From Dugong dugon (Eukaryota > Chordata > Mammalia > Sirenia > Dugongidae): a DNA stretch of 64,000 nt. Location of the stretch: contig CM057469.1 in the NCBI GenBank assembly GCA_030035585.1, positions 33,944,501 through 34,008,500 of the forward strand, written 5' to 3'. The notes beneath the pieces were generated by a model. It searched no databases, had not been told where the DNA came from, and saw only the letters and a list, made by a program, of their open reading frames with translations. Positions 12,896-23,845 of this stretch are shown here, piece after piece. Numbering within the stretch: the first letter of the stretch is position 1; each line of letters starts with the position of its first letter. The position numbers were made by a program, and so were the translations under genes.

Positions 12896-13054
12896 TCAAA
12901 CCCATTGCCGTCGAGTCAATTTCAACTCATAGTGACCCTATTGGACAGAGTAGAACTGCCCCATAGGGATTCCAAGAAGTGGCTGGTGGATTCGAAGTGC
13001 TGACCTTTTTTGGTTTGCAGCTGTAGCTCTTAACCACTGCGCCACCATGGCTCC
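12896..13054 (-). mobile_element. AfroSINE
   Basis: Reverse orientation: it begins with the tail 'cattgccgtcgagtcaattt', passes through 'agtagaactgccccataggg' and ends at 'gcgccaccatggctcc'. Confidence 0.88.
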
Positions 13055-13182
13055 ATGAAAAGAAAATCCTAACAGAGAAGTATATTTAAAAAAGTGATAG
13101 AAATCTCCTCCAAAACCATACTCAGAGATTATCTTGTTAACATTTGGCAGGTGTCCTTCCAAATTTTTCCTACTCATAGTTA

Positions 13183-13209
13183 AACACACACACACACACA
13201 CACACACAC
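13183..13209. repeat. (AC)n microsatellite
   Basis: A 27-base AC run, seen directly. Confidence 0.95.
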
Positions 13210-13549
13210 TGAGGGGGTTTGTAATTTTTAACAAAAATTGAATTATAGCATATGTATTGTTTGGCAACAACACTTTTCCACTTAGAAATATATATATATT
13301 TATATACACACATATATAGTCTTTCCAAGTCATTGGAATCTATCTCATTTTTTTTAATGGCCCCAGTCAGTTTTTGGTAATGCCATAATTTAGTAAGCTC
13401 CTGTTAATGGACATTCAAGTTGTTAACAAATTTTTGCTACTGCACGTAACACTTCATTTATTATCCTCTGCATATATTTTGTGCACATTTGTGAGGATAT
13501 CTGTAGCTGGAATCCTAGAGATGGGATTGCTCAGTCCTAAGGTGTCAGC

Positions 13550-14037
13550 CTGGGTTCTCCCCAGAAAGCATAGCCTGGAACAGGGACTTGCAGGTAGATA
13601 GCTTAATTTGAAAGTGATCCCAGAGAAAATGAGAGATTATTGACTGGGAGAGCGAAACAGGGAAGAAGAGAAAGCCAGTGGTGACTCTCAGGCTGCTCAT
13701 AGCTATGGGTAAATGGATGGTGTAAAGGGTATCGGTGAGCCCACCGCTCCCGCCCAAGGGCTGTAGAGGAGAGCATCATCCCCTAGCTCCTGCACTCACA
13801 GGTCGAAGATAGCCCCATGGAGTGTCAGCTCCTTGCACTTCCAGCTCTGCTGGGGCGCCAGCACTGGAGAGACCCCTGGGTCCCATTGCTGGTGTCAGAG
13901 CCGCCCTGGGGCATAAAGCTAGAGAGACAGCTAAGGGGAAGGGCTGGCTGTCAAGTTACACCCCCTCTCCCTGCCCCCTGAGCTGGAGAAGAAGGTGGTC
14001 AAGATGATCTTAGTGGGGAACAAGAAATATCTGATAC
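13550..14037 (+). repeat. Interspersed repeat, copy A of an inverted pair
   Basis: This is an LTR-like or other interspersed repeat that I cannot name. Its 3' part (about 13840-14000) matches, in reverse complement, 14765-14935, with a core of about 77 nearly identical bases. A SINE at 14038-14245 lies directly after it. Confidence 0.6.
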
Positions 14038-14245
14038 CTAACCCCAGCTGCTGTCTAGTCAACTGTGACTCATAGTGACCCTGCGTGTGTCAGAGTAGAA
14101 CTGTGATCCATAGGGTTTTCCATGGCTGATTTCTTAGAAGTAGATTGGCAGGCTTTTCTTATGAGGTGCCTCTGGGTGGACTCGAGCCTCCAACCTTTGG
14201 ATTAGTTGCTGAGTGCTTTAACCATTTGCACCATCCAGGGACTCC
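14038..14245 (-). mobile_element. AfroSINE, longer type
   Basis: Reverse orientation, with the tail at 14038 ('ctgctgtctagtcaactgtg') and the head near 14220-14245. It includes the additional segment 'cttagaagtagattggcagg', absent from the short type. Confidence 0.82.
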
Positions 14246-14689
14246 ATGTAATACATACAGCTAGATATTTAAATTTTTCCTAGATACTGCCAACTTGTCC
14301 TCCAAAATGGCTGCATATTCCAACTGAAAGTCTCAGTGCACACGGGAGCTCATTTCCCAGTGCTTTCACCAGCAGTACATGGTATCAGTCTTTTTAAGCT
14401 TTCAGTTTGTAACATTTCACATGATTTTAATAGAAGATTGAGGATAATGAGAGAAAGGAACTATCCAGAGAGTAACTTAAATCTGGCCACTGGAGGTGGC
14501 AACTTCAGAGTGCAAGGACTCAGCTCCGTTTTCTGGTTCTTTCAAAATATCCTCTGGGCCTGTTTCAGTCAACCCTCAGGGATCAGGAGCCAGCTCACCC
14601 GTCCACAGGAATGCCACAAGTATATCTAGCCCAGTTACCTTGAGGCCCAGAAGAAGCAAAGCAGTTCTTCCTCACCTTAACCTAACCTA

Positions 14690-15140
14690 AAGCCTGCTTG
14701 TGTGTTTTGCCCTTCCATGAGTGACTGACAGGGGGAATATTCACTTCCTTCAGAAAACTCCACCTTCCTCTCCAGCTCCTGGGAGATGGAGGGGGAGGAG
14801 GTATAACTTGACAGCCAGCCCTTCCCCTTAGCTGTCTCTCTAGCTTTATGCCCCAGGGCGGCTCTGACACCAGCAATGGGACCTGGGGAGCTGGCCAGTG
14901 CTGCCGCCCCAGCAGAGCTGGAAGTGCACAAACTCCACAGGGAGTTTGTGTCCGTAGGGCTCCCAGCAGGCCAGTGGCTCCACAGTGTTTGGTGCTTTCT
15001 GGTGACTCTCTCTTGCATGACCCCACTGGTAAGACAGCAGTGCCCCGCCTGGCTGAGCAGAGTGGAGTGTGGTTCCATTTGCCTCTTGTTCAAGAGGAAC
15101 AACACCTCATCTCTGCTCATCCTTCCTGAGGTCCTGGGGT
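14690..15140 (-). repeat. Interspersed repeat, copy B of an inverted pair
   Basis: The region 14765-14935 is the reverse complement of copy A with very high identity in its core. Open frames on both copies translate alike only because the DNA is alike; no protein family is recognisable. Confidence 0.65.
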
Positions 15141-15868
15141 CTTAGTTCAGCCTGCTGTTAACTGCTCAAAGAAACATGCAGAACTCCCTAAGAATGTGCC
15201 ACTGTTCACTGTACAGTCCTGCTTTAACTCTGAGAAAGCCAGGGAAAATTTCTCCTCCAGCTGCCCCTTCCCCCACTCCATCGTAGTATATAATTATTAA
15301 ATAAATAAGCTGGAAAATCCTGGAGACCGACTCTGGCTTGACTATACCAAAACCTACTCTGCCAGACAGAACATGGCCCTGGCTTTCTCGAAGCACCCGA
15401 GCTTGAACTGTTGTTTCTTAAACTGGGAGTGGGGGTGGGGAAGAGGGTCTGGTTTTAATAAAGAGCCCACACCAGTGTTTTTTCCCAGAGACACCTGTCC
15501 AGTGGTGAACTCAGGCTCCTACACTCTCAGTGGGCAGCAGCTCTTGCAGCTTTAACATAGCTTTTTCCTCATGCTTCTGCATTCAGGCACTCCCCTTCCC
15601 CCCACTCTTCAAGGGGACAACAATCTTAGGGTTCAGTCTCAGTGAGAGGCACAGATTCAAATATATAACTACTTTTGAAATCCCACCCCATACTTCGGAC
15701 TCTTACAGAACTTACTGATGCAGACAGTACGAACATGTCTGTGTAACTGGACATGAAGGTGCAGGCTATTCTGCGGACTGGGAGACAGAAGACATTGGCA
15801 CACTTCCTAAGGACCAACTTGGATGCAGATTCCCACCCAAGCCAGCCCTTGAGAAACAGAGAGTGACA

Positions 15869-16183
15869 AGGCAGTGGTGGTTCGGTGGTAGATTTCTGGC
15901 CTTCTATGCAGGAGACCAGGGTTCAATTCCTGTCAGTGTACGTCATGTGCAAACACCACCCATCCGCCATTGGAGGCTTGTGGGTTGCTTTGAAGCTGAA
16001 CATGTTTTAGTGGAGCTTCCAGACTAAGACTAGGAAAAAAGGTCTAATGAATGATCTACTTCTGAAAATCAGCCAATGAAAACCCAATGGGGATGGCTTG
16101 GGACTGAGAAGCATTTAGTTCCGTTGTGCGTGGGGTTGCCATCAGTTAGGGGGGGTGACTGGACAACACCTAACAACGGCAAA
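15869..16183 (+). mobile_element. AfroSINE with tRNA-Gly-like head
   Basis: The head 'gtggttcggtggtagattt' and the B box 'gggttcaattcc' resemble tRNA-Gly. The body holds 'gagcttccagactaagact', and the element ends in an RTE-like tail with 'cacctaacaacggcaaac'. A second copy lies at 18111-18455. Confidence 0.87.
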
Positions 16184-16189
16184 CTGAAG

Positions 16190-17010
16190 AGGTGGGGCTT
16201 TCTTCACGCAGAAACCATTGCTATTATTTCAAAGAGTGTGCTGATGGAGTGACCTCCAGGCAGCTGTCCCCTGAAGGCCTAGACTGCTTCATAAAACCTC
16301 CCCGAAAGCCACAAGTCTGTGGGCAAGTACCTGGGGGTGTTTACCACAACATAGAGCATTAATGCATTCAAAAGGGGGAAGATCTGCTTTCCCCTTGCTC
16401 TGGCTTCTCTCTTCTTAGTAACCAAGCTCCCTAATGTTGGCGAAATCTAATGTGAGTCTCCTGCTCACCTTTCCCCTCACTGCCTATTCCTAAAGGGACT
16501 CTAAAATAGAATTAAAATTATATCAGTTGATTCAATTTTCCAAAAGGATTTTCATGATGAGAGAAATGTGTGACTTGTGCTTCCTTTTGGTGAACTGAGT
16601 CATAGTCCACGAAGCATCCTTTGTTTCCTTTCAGCCTACTTTTACTCAGCCCGCCCCCGTCGGCGCTGAGCTGCCAGGGAGGAGTGTTTGCCTGCTGTTC
16701 CATGACTGTTCTCTGCCCCTCCATTCCCCCAGAGAGGCTGCCTGGCCTGGGTCTACACAGCGCTGCCGTTCAATTTGGCACAGCTTGGCCAGCTTAGTCC
16801 AGGCAGCCAGACCCAGCAATGAAGGGAGGCAGGGAGAAATGGCTGTGCAGAGGCGTCCAAACGAAGGTGGGGAGAGAAGGGCTTGGGAAGGCCGGTGTGT
16901 GGCCACTCTGTTCCTGTTTACGTCCCCTTTGCCTGCAGTGCTTCAGTCCCATTCCCCAGGCTCACAAAGCACCGGCTTCCTGCAGAACATGTCCTAAGCC
17001 CTGTAAGGAA
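16190..17010. other. Unassigned
   Basis: Mixed-composition DNA, locally GC-richer (16650-16980). No gene model or repeat is recognisable. Confidence 0.4.
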
Positions 17011-17016
17011 AGAGCT

Positions 17017-17332
17017 CACACACACATACACACTCACATGCACACACTCACATGGGCACCAACATGCACATATACTCATATACACACTCTCACATGCTCA
17101 TATGTGCATACACATGCACATACATTCACATGCACTCACACCCTCACATAGCACACACACTCACACAACACATACACCCACACAACACACACTCATGCAC
17201 TCACACTCACACACACATTCTCACATCCTTGCACAACACACAGTCACACACACATGTGCACACACAGGCACATATACTCACATGCACACTCCACACCCCC
17301 ACATAGCACACACACTCACACACACACATACA
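17017..17332. repeat. CA-rich imperfect tandem repeat block
   Basis: About 315 bases of irregular units built from CACACA, CACTCACA and CACATG-like steps. The frames that stay open through it (strings of His and Thr) are a composition effect. Confidence 0.92.
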
Positions 17333-17585
17333 CATCTTCCATCCTCAAGGATTTGGATATTGCTGACTCCATGGGGGAAAAAGTAATTTTTATCCTCCAA
17401 TCTCTCTGTGGCACCACTTTAGAGGCTATACCCAGGGAGTGCCAGAGTTGCTTCTGACCACAGTTACTTTAAAATCTGAACTTGGCTCTAATTTTGGAGG
17501 GGCTTTTAAAAATTTTCTGTAGTTTCGGTTCTAAGAGGAGCATGAGGAGTAGGGCAGGGTGCTGTTCACTGTGTTGACAGGTCTG

Positions 17586-17665
17586 GTGCAGTGTTCCTCA
17601 AAGTGTGGCCCAGGGCCCGGCTGCCTTGGGGCCACCAGAATGCTTGTTAAAAACGCATGCTTTGT
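17586..17665 (+). mobile_element. MER5A-like hAT DNA transposon fragment
   Basis: 'ttcctcaaagtgtggccca' and 'atgcttgttaaaaacgcat' resemble the end of MER5A, a non-autonomous hAT-Charlie element. Short and diverged. Confidence 0.6.
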
Positions 17666-18110
17666 GCAGCAATGAAAGTGAATAACAGATTGTCATACTT
17701 AACAAGGTGGGTGCATCTCACCAGCACGATGTTGAGTAAAAGAGCCAAGCACACAACAACACATTCTGCATGATTTCATTTGTAACTGACATTTTAAAAA
17801 CAAGGCAAATTTAGTCTATGATATTGGAAGGCAAATTAATTAGTTGGCTTTGGGAAGGGTATGGATGTGACAGGGAGGCAGACATGGGCTCACAGGATAG
17901 TGGCTACATGGGTGTCTTCACAGTAAAAATCCATCAACAATATTCTTCTTATTTGTGTACCTTTATAGTATGTATATTATTCTTGAATTTACTAGTTTAT
18001 TAAAGAAAATGTCCCCAAGATTTTCCCTTTGAGTTTCTAAGCCACGGCGTATTTCTCTTACTTTGAGTTCTACCATCACCAAGCCATAGGCACAATCACT
18101 TCTCTTTCTC
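17666..18110. other. Unassigned
   Basis: The stretch 17680-18005 vaguely resembles an L1 3' UTR (plus strand), but I cannot support a call. Confidence 0.35.
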
Positions 18111-18455
18111 TTTGTTGTTGTTGTTAGCTGCTGTCACGTCAGCCCGCAACTCATGGCAACCCCATGCACAACTGAACGAAACATTGCCCAGTCCTGTGCC
18201 AGCCCCATGATCATTTGCAGACAGGACTGTTGTGATCCACAGAATTTTCATTGGTTGATTTTTGGAAGTAGATTGCCAGGCCTTTTTTCCTAGTCCATCT
18301 TACTCTGGAAGCTCCACTGAAACCTGTTCAGCATCATAGCAACATGCAAGCCTCCAGTGACAGGTGATGGCTGTGCACGAGGTACATTGACTGGGAATTC
18401 AATACAGGTCTCTCACGTGGAAGGTGAGATTCTACCACTCAGCCATCACTGCCCC
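18111..18455 (-). mobile_element. AfroSINE with tRNA-Gly-like head
   Basis: It starts with (TTG)n and the RTE-like tail, passes through 'gaagctccactgaaacctgt', and ends at the tRNA-Gly-like head (about 18425-18455, 'ctaccactcagccatcact'). It is the same class as 15869-16183 in opposite orientation. Confidence 0.88.
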
Positions 18456-18499
18456 TTGGTAAATTGAAACACCCTGAAATTTTAAAAAAGGTATGCGTT

Positions 18500-19500
18500 T
18501 CTCTTATATATGGCCTTTTTGGCCCTGGGTTTGTAATTCTCTAAAAATGATCGATCAGGCTGCAAGCTTGCAAGTGATAGGTCTATTTATAAGACAAAGA
18601 GGCTTATAATTCTCACAAGAGGTTTATAATCTACCCAATAGGATTGAGCAGCTTTCGGTCCACCTAGGGGATTGGTCAGTTTGCAGTCCTGCTGGGAGGG
18701 CCTCTTCTTGAGATGGCCTACATAAGGGGCAGTCTCAAGAGGTTTTTGGGAATGTCATGATTGCAAAGAGTCTCTGTGCTGAGGAACCTCCTAGACCCGA
18801 AATAAAAGAGCTATAATACGGGTTGAGGGCTGTAACACTGAAGACAGAGAGAGAAGTGGGCTTGTTGGCTCACAGAGAGGGATGGCTGCAGTGGGCTAGT
18901 CAACCCACGGTGAGAAGCTGGGCTCTCCTGAGCAGGAGACAGCCAACAGAGCTGGGCACCTCAGTGCAGGTGTTACTTGCAGAGGCTCGGAAGATTCTGT
19001 GCAGGGGTCTTCCTATAGCAAGGCAGAGTCAGTGATGTCAGGTCCGGCGAGGCCCCGGGGCAGAGCAGAGCACAGCACGCTGAGAGTGAGCACAGGGCCC
19101 CAGGCAGCATGGCGAGAGCTAGAGGCAGCGGTGATGCGAACACAGCATCTGACCTGAACCACAGCACAATTGCTGAGTAATGTTAAGTATGGACATGGGT
19201 AATTTGGGGGAAGGGTAAGCAGGGTTCCCCCTTTGAAACATAAGCAGGCTCCTCTACTACCAAATAAGCTGTGTGTAGGGTGTGCTGGACTGGTTCACCA
19301 AAAGTAATCTGTTCCTATTGTTTACCATTTGCTTTCTATAAGTAATAATCTTTCTTATTTGTGTATGTGTGTACATGTCTCATATGTATGTGTTTTGTGT
19401 GTACAGCTTGATCATACTAGATGAATGTAGCACTCAGGAGTGGTTAGTGCCACTGTGTGAAGTCCTCATTCCAACCAGTCTTATGGCTGCTTGGAAGTCT
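18500..19500 (+). mobile_element. LTR-like element related to the 48.2 kb LTR family
   Basis: It shares with the LTR at 48250-49507 the motifs 'ggggattggtcagttt', then 'ctgtgctgaggaacctccta' and a 'gctgtaacactgaag' segment. It also shares 'gggaagggtaagcagg' with the LTR at 63030. I read it as a related LTR subfamily. Both ends are approximate and no target duplication was found. Confidence 0.55.
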
Positions 19501-19551
19501 AAGACAGTCTGTCTTCGTGTGCAATGAAGACAGACACAGGACTATGATATG

Positions 19552-19758
19552 CTGGAATCCCTGGGTGGTGCAAACGATTAATGGGCTTAGCTGCTAACCA
19601 AAAGGTTTGAGGTTTGAGTCCACCCAGAGGTGCCTCAGAAGAAAGGCTTGGTGATCTACTTGCAAAAATCAACCATTGAAAATCCTATGGTGCACAGCTT
19701 TACTCTGACCCACATGGGGTCACCATGAGTCGGAGTCAGCTCAACAGCATCTGGTTTT
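19552..19758 (+). mobile_element. AfroSINE with perfect target duplication
   Basis: A complete SINE of the 'acccacatgggg' type, flanked by the 9-bp direct repeat TATGATATG at 19543-19551 and 19759-19767. The clear duplication defines both ends. Confidence 0.93.
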
Positions 19759-19856
19759 TATGATATGTCAAAACAAATATCCTCAAAAGAAATTTTTTAA
19801 AAGAAAACAGGCCTATTTGGAATGATTGGGCTTTTACCACTGTGTCCTACCCAGCT

Positions 19857-19950
19857 AGAGGAGAGGAGAGGAGAGAAGGGAAGGCCAGAAGAGAGGAGGG
19901 GAGGGCAGAAGAGAGGAGGGAAGAAAAGAGAAGGGAAGGAGGAAGAAAAA
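19857..19950. repeat. Purine-rich (G/A) tract
   Basis: About 94 bases almost entirely of G and A in irregular GGAGA/GGAAG units, with only isolated interruptions by C. Confidence 0.9.
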
Positions 19951-20209
19951 CCTGGCTTAGGTGAATTGTAACGCGGAAGATCTTTTTGTCATGACATGGC
20001 AGTTACCGTTTTTAAATTAAGATTTCTTTAAACCTAACATGCTTGCACAGACACCTCCTCAAGTACGGGATAGATTTCAGTGGTGATTTACTTCAAGGGT
20101 GTAACCCTACTTCTTGTTAGTTTCTGAAATTCCTGGTCTCCCTTATACTTGGTGAAATCCACTTTAAAGCCTCCACGCCACCCTGCATTTGCAGACCCCT
20201 GTGGAGCAC

Positions 20210-20383
20210 CAGGAGCCCTGGCAATGCAATGGTTAAGCTTTCGGCTACTAACCAAAATGTTGTCAGTTCGAATTCACTAGCTGCTCCTTGGAAACCTTAT
20301 GGGGAAGTTCTACTCTGTCCTATAGGGTCGCTATGAGTCGGAATCAGCCGGACGCCAATGGGTTGGTTGGTTGGTTTGTTTCG
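20210..20383 (+). mobile_element. AfroSINE with perfect target duplication
   Basis: A complete short-type SINE whose tail expands into (GGTT)n. It is flanked by GTGGAGCAC at 20201-20209 and 20384-20392. Confidence 0.93.
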
Positions 20384-20389
20384 GTGGAG

Positions 20390-20755
20390 CACTGCGAGCC
20401 AACCACACAGCTAGAAAGGACAGTATGTGGGGAACAGCCCAGCCTCGCTCAGATGGTGCCGATGTGCTGCCACAGAAAAAAACACAGTCCAACTAGGAGC
20501 TACTGCACTGGAGTTCTGTGGCCACAGGCTGAGAGGTCAAATGTGATGTCTTCCTATCCCCAGCAAATAACCTGGGACTTGTCACCTAAGGCAGCTGGTC
20601 AACTGAAGAAGATGTTACAAACTCAGTGTAACTGAACTGAAATAATCTACAAAGAAGAGGTCTCCACATGTACAAGCCTTCAGATCTACCCTGAACGGGA
20701 TGAGGCTTAGAGCGAGAGTAGAAACAGTACAGTAATTTATTCTTTTTCAAATTTT
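20390..20755. other. Unassigned
   Basis: No recognisable repeat or coding feature. Confidence 0.4.
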
Positions 20756-20759
20756 ATAC

Positions 20760-21698
20760 CATGTTTTCTTTTTTCAAGCATTTTATTGAATTATAATACA
20801 CATTCAGAAATGTACATGTATTATAAGTGTACAGCTTGATAAATTTCATCAACTGAAACCATCTGTTTAACTGGCCTCACTTCAAGAAGCAGAAGCCTGC
20901 CCCAGCCTGCCCCCACCCCCAGCACCACCCCACCATGGGTGGCCTCCCATTATCCTGCCTGCTAACACCCTGGATGGGTTTAATCCATTTTCCTACTTTC
21001 TGTGATTTTTTTTTTAATTTTATTTTATTTTTGTACTTTAAGTGAAAGTTTATATTCAAGTTAGTCTCTCATACAAAAATTTATACATACATTGTTATGT
21101 GACCCTAATTGCTCTCCCTGTACTGTGCCAGCACACTCCTCCTTTCCATCCCTGATTTCCTGTGTCCATTCAACCAGCTCCTGACCCTCTCTGGCTTCTT
21201 ATCTCACCTCCAGACAGGAGCTGCCCATTTAGTCTCATGTATCTACTTTCTGTGAATCTTTTATGTCTGACTTCTTCGCTCAATATTGAGTATGTGAGAG
21301 TCACCCATGTTGTGTGTGGCTGTAGCTTGCTCACCCTCTATGCAGATAGTATTCCATGGTGAGAATATATCACAAAGTACTTATCTGTGCTGTTGATGGA
21401 CATTTGGATTGTTTTCAGGTCTGGGCTCTTGTGAGCAATGTTGCTGTAAACGTTCTTGTATGTGCATCTTGGTACACATGTCTGTGTGTTTCTGCTGGGT
21501 CTATCCTCAGACATGGACTTGCTGGGCCATGGGGATGTGTAAGCCCAGCTTGGATAAGTGGTTCCGGACAGTTTTCCAGAGTGCCTGGACCCATGTTCCC
21601 ACATTCAGCATTGTCTGAACACTCTGGTGCCCCACACTCTTCCCATGTTCATAATTCATAGTGTCCATCTTTCTCAATTTAGCCAAAAGACAGCTCAC
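20760..21698 (-). mobile_element. Old L1 3' region, split by a younger L1
   Basis: The minus-strand L1 3' UTR runs over 20760-21005. After the younger insertion, 21243-21698 shows decayed end-of-ORF2 sequence ('gatagtattccatggtgag', 'tgttgatggacatttggat'). Confidence 0.75.
21006..21242 (-). mobile_element. Young L1, 3' end only
   Basis: A 237-bp L1 3'-UTR piece with a T-rich start. It matches the 3' end of the L1 at 59888-62502 closely, for example around 'ctcatacaaaaatttatac'. It is flanked by the 13-bp repeat CTACTTTCTGTGA at 20993-21005 and 21243-21255. Confidence 0.9.
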
Positions 21699-21950
21699 TT
21701 TAAAAAAATTTTTGTTGTTGTTGAGAATATGCACAGCAAAACATACACCAATTCAACAGTTTCTACATGTACCATTTAGTGACACTGATTACATTCTTCA
21801 AGTTGTGCAACCATTCTCATCCTCCTTTTCTGAGTTGTTCCTCCCCCAGTAACATAAATTCACTGCTCCCTAAGGTTCCTATCTAATCTTTGGAGTTGCT
21901 GTTATCAGTTTGATCCCATATAGATATTCTTAAAAAGAGCATGATGCTCA
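21699..21950 (-). mobile_element. L1 3' UTR fragment
   Basis: It begins with an A-tail-like T-rich part and 'tgagaatatgcacagcaaaa', as in the 3' UTR of the L1 at 568. It is adjacent to, but of a different subtype from, the preceding L1 piece. Confidence 0.7.
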
Positions 21951-21997
21951 AGGCAGATGGTTTTTACTAGTTAAGCTAAACTATAGTTTGGTTTTAA

Positions 21998-22120
21998 GCT
22001 CACTTTTACTGATCATTTGCTGCATGCTGGGAACTGTGCTAAGTGTCTCATGCATTGTCTCAGTTAATTTGGCAGCAACCCTATGAAGTCATCCTCTTTT
22101 TCACAGAGTGGAAGTAAAGA
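21998..22120 (+). mobile_element. MIR
   Basis: 'tgctgcatgctgggaactgtgc', followed by a 'cagttaatttggcagcaacc' segment, is a MIR core layout. Confidence 0.65.
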
Positions 22121-22740
22121 AAAGTGCCATAAATCACTAACTTCCAGGGCCACTTTGCACCTGGCTGACTTGTCTCTGAGCTTTTGCTCTTTTCTATTGC
22201 ACGACTTCTGTCTATAATGTTGTTTATTTCTCTGAGTGGGAGCAGGCTCTTCAAGCGCCTTGCTTCTGAATTCCTGCCTGCAGCGACTGTGCTTGTGGCA
22301 CGCTTTGTATTCTAGGCGTGTATGCTTTTCATGTAACCTGCATTCAAGCACCTTAATCACGAAAGAAAGCCAAGAAAACTGGTCCTGAGAAGCCAAGTCA
22401 GGAGTGTAGCAGGGAGCAGTCCCCAAACTCTTCGTGGGACTCAGGGACCCTCCCTCCAGCTGTGGAGGGAGAGAATTGGGAGCCTCACGCTGGCCAATCT
22501 GGACACAGGATATTTTGATACAGTTGTTTAGTATAAGAAAATTCTGATGCAGTTTAATAAGCAGTGAACTTTTGTGTTTTACCCAGATAAAAGTAGATTA
22601 ATGGTTTTTTTCAGCTTATAAAAGTAATATCTGCAAACTGCACATCTTTAGACAGAACATAGGAAGACATATAGAAGGTGAAAATTAACTATCACCACAC
22701 CAAAAAATGATAACTTCTTTAACAGATATATTTGATATAT
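22121..22740. other. Unassigned
   Basis: No recognisable gene. 22560-22740 is AT-rich and resembles non-specific LINE-derived DNA. Confidence 0.35.
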
Positions 22741-22767
22741 TCTTCCAGATGTTTTCTTTTTTCTAAA

Positions 22768-22770
<3 letters not shown>

Positions 22771-22802
<32 letters not shown>

Positions 22803-22864
22803 GTATATGTTATTTATGTATGCGTATGTATATATTATATACACATATATACACACACATATGA
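22771..22864. repeat. TG/TA microsatellite cluster
   Basis: (TG)n passing into (TA)n and mixed TATG/ACAC units. It abuts the solo LTR that begins at 22865. Confidence 0.9.
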
Positions 22865-23840
22865 TGTAAAAACGGCACGGTGGCATCAGACCTCGTCTAA
22901 CTTCACAAGAGGGAGAAGAGAGAATCAAGGTTAGCATCAGTCCAAAGCTGATTCTTAAGAGGTGGAGGTCAGACATACCTCCTCTCTCCAACCTTTTTAC
23001 CAATTCTGACACCAACTGTCCCACGACACTCTTTATGTCTCTGATGGGTTTGATAATTCATTGCAATGGCCACACAGAACTCATAGACAATACTCACAGT
23101 TATGGGGTTTATTAGGGAAGTAACAGATTACAGTTCAGGATCAGGAAAAACTGGGGATACAGTTCCTTGATCGGTCGTTCCCAGAGGCAGGCCTCTCTCT
23201 GGCCCTTGATCCCTCAGCCCAGCCTCTACCCTGCTTCGGCAAGTGTTACAAAGCTCTTTAGCTCTGCCAATAAGTGCCCAGGGCACCTCACTCCACCACT
23301 AAGCCTCCTGCGTGAAGGTGCTTAGCCCTCTCACTCTATGGGTCAGCACACCCACTGTAGCTGCCTTGCTCCATGGGCTGGGAAGCCTACCACACTGTCT
23401 TGCCATCTTGTGCTGGTCTCCTGGTTTTGCTGCTGCCATTTATCTGCTGCTGCTTCTTGCTATCTCATGCTGTCTCCAGTGTTACAGCTCTCTCTCTTTC
23501 TCCTGGGTCTAGGAGGTTCTCAGCGGGTCCGAAGGATGCACTTCATGCCTGGTTCTCCTTTCTTGGAGGTAGTGGAGTCCCCCCTCTGCTCTGGGATTGG
23601 CTCTTGTTTAACCCTAGCAGGATGGCAAAACTGGCCAATCCCCTCGTTAGGGTTCCATACACCTTATTTGTATGGTCCTAACCCCACAGGGTTTCCATGT
23701 ACCTTATTTGCATTCTTAGCAGGATGTCCACTCCCCTTGGTGGGCCACAAACACCTTATTTGCACAGTCCCATCCAATCATTTTGTGGGAGTCACAAGAC
23801 CATGCTTGGCTAGCAGGACCAGATTAAGTAATTCACTGCA
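22865..23840 (-). mobile_element. Solo LTR, same family as 48250-49507
   Basis: In minus orientation. On the plus strand it starts 'tgtaaaaacggcacggtgg' (the LTR 3' end) and ends near 'gtaattcactgca'. It matches the 48.2 kb LTR along its length, including an octamer ATTTGCAT at 23706-23713 and a primer-site-like 16-mer at 23004-23019. No internal region follows. The right end is uncertain by about 5 bases and I found no clean target duplication. Confidence 0.75.
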
Positions 23841-23845
23841 CTGCA

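Noticed and set aside
14677..15120. 147-codon frame similar to one at 13822-14007
   Set aside because: The similarity follows from the inverted DNA repeat. No protein family is recognisable.
15869..15940. Possible tRNA-Gly gene
   Set aside because: The tRNA-like part is the diverged head of a SINE with a long body and RTE-like tail. It has no proper acceptor stem pairing or 3' end.
16883..17386. 167-codon open frame rich in His and Thr
   Set aside because: Explained by the CA-rich tandem block; all three frames stay open there.
17666..18010. L1 3' UTR on the plus strand
   Set aside because: General resemblance only; no stretch long enough to support it.
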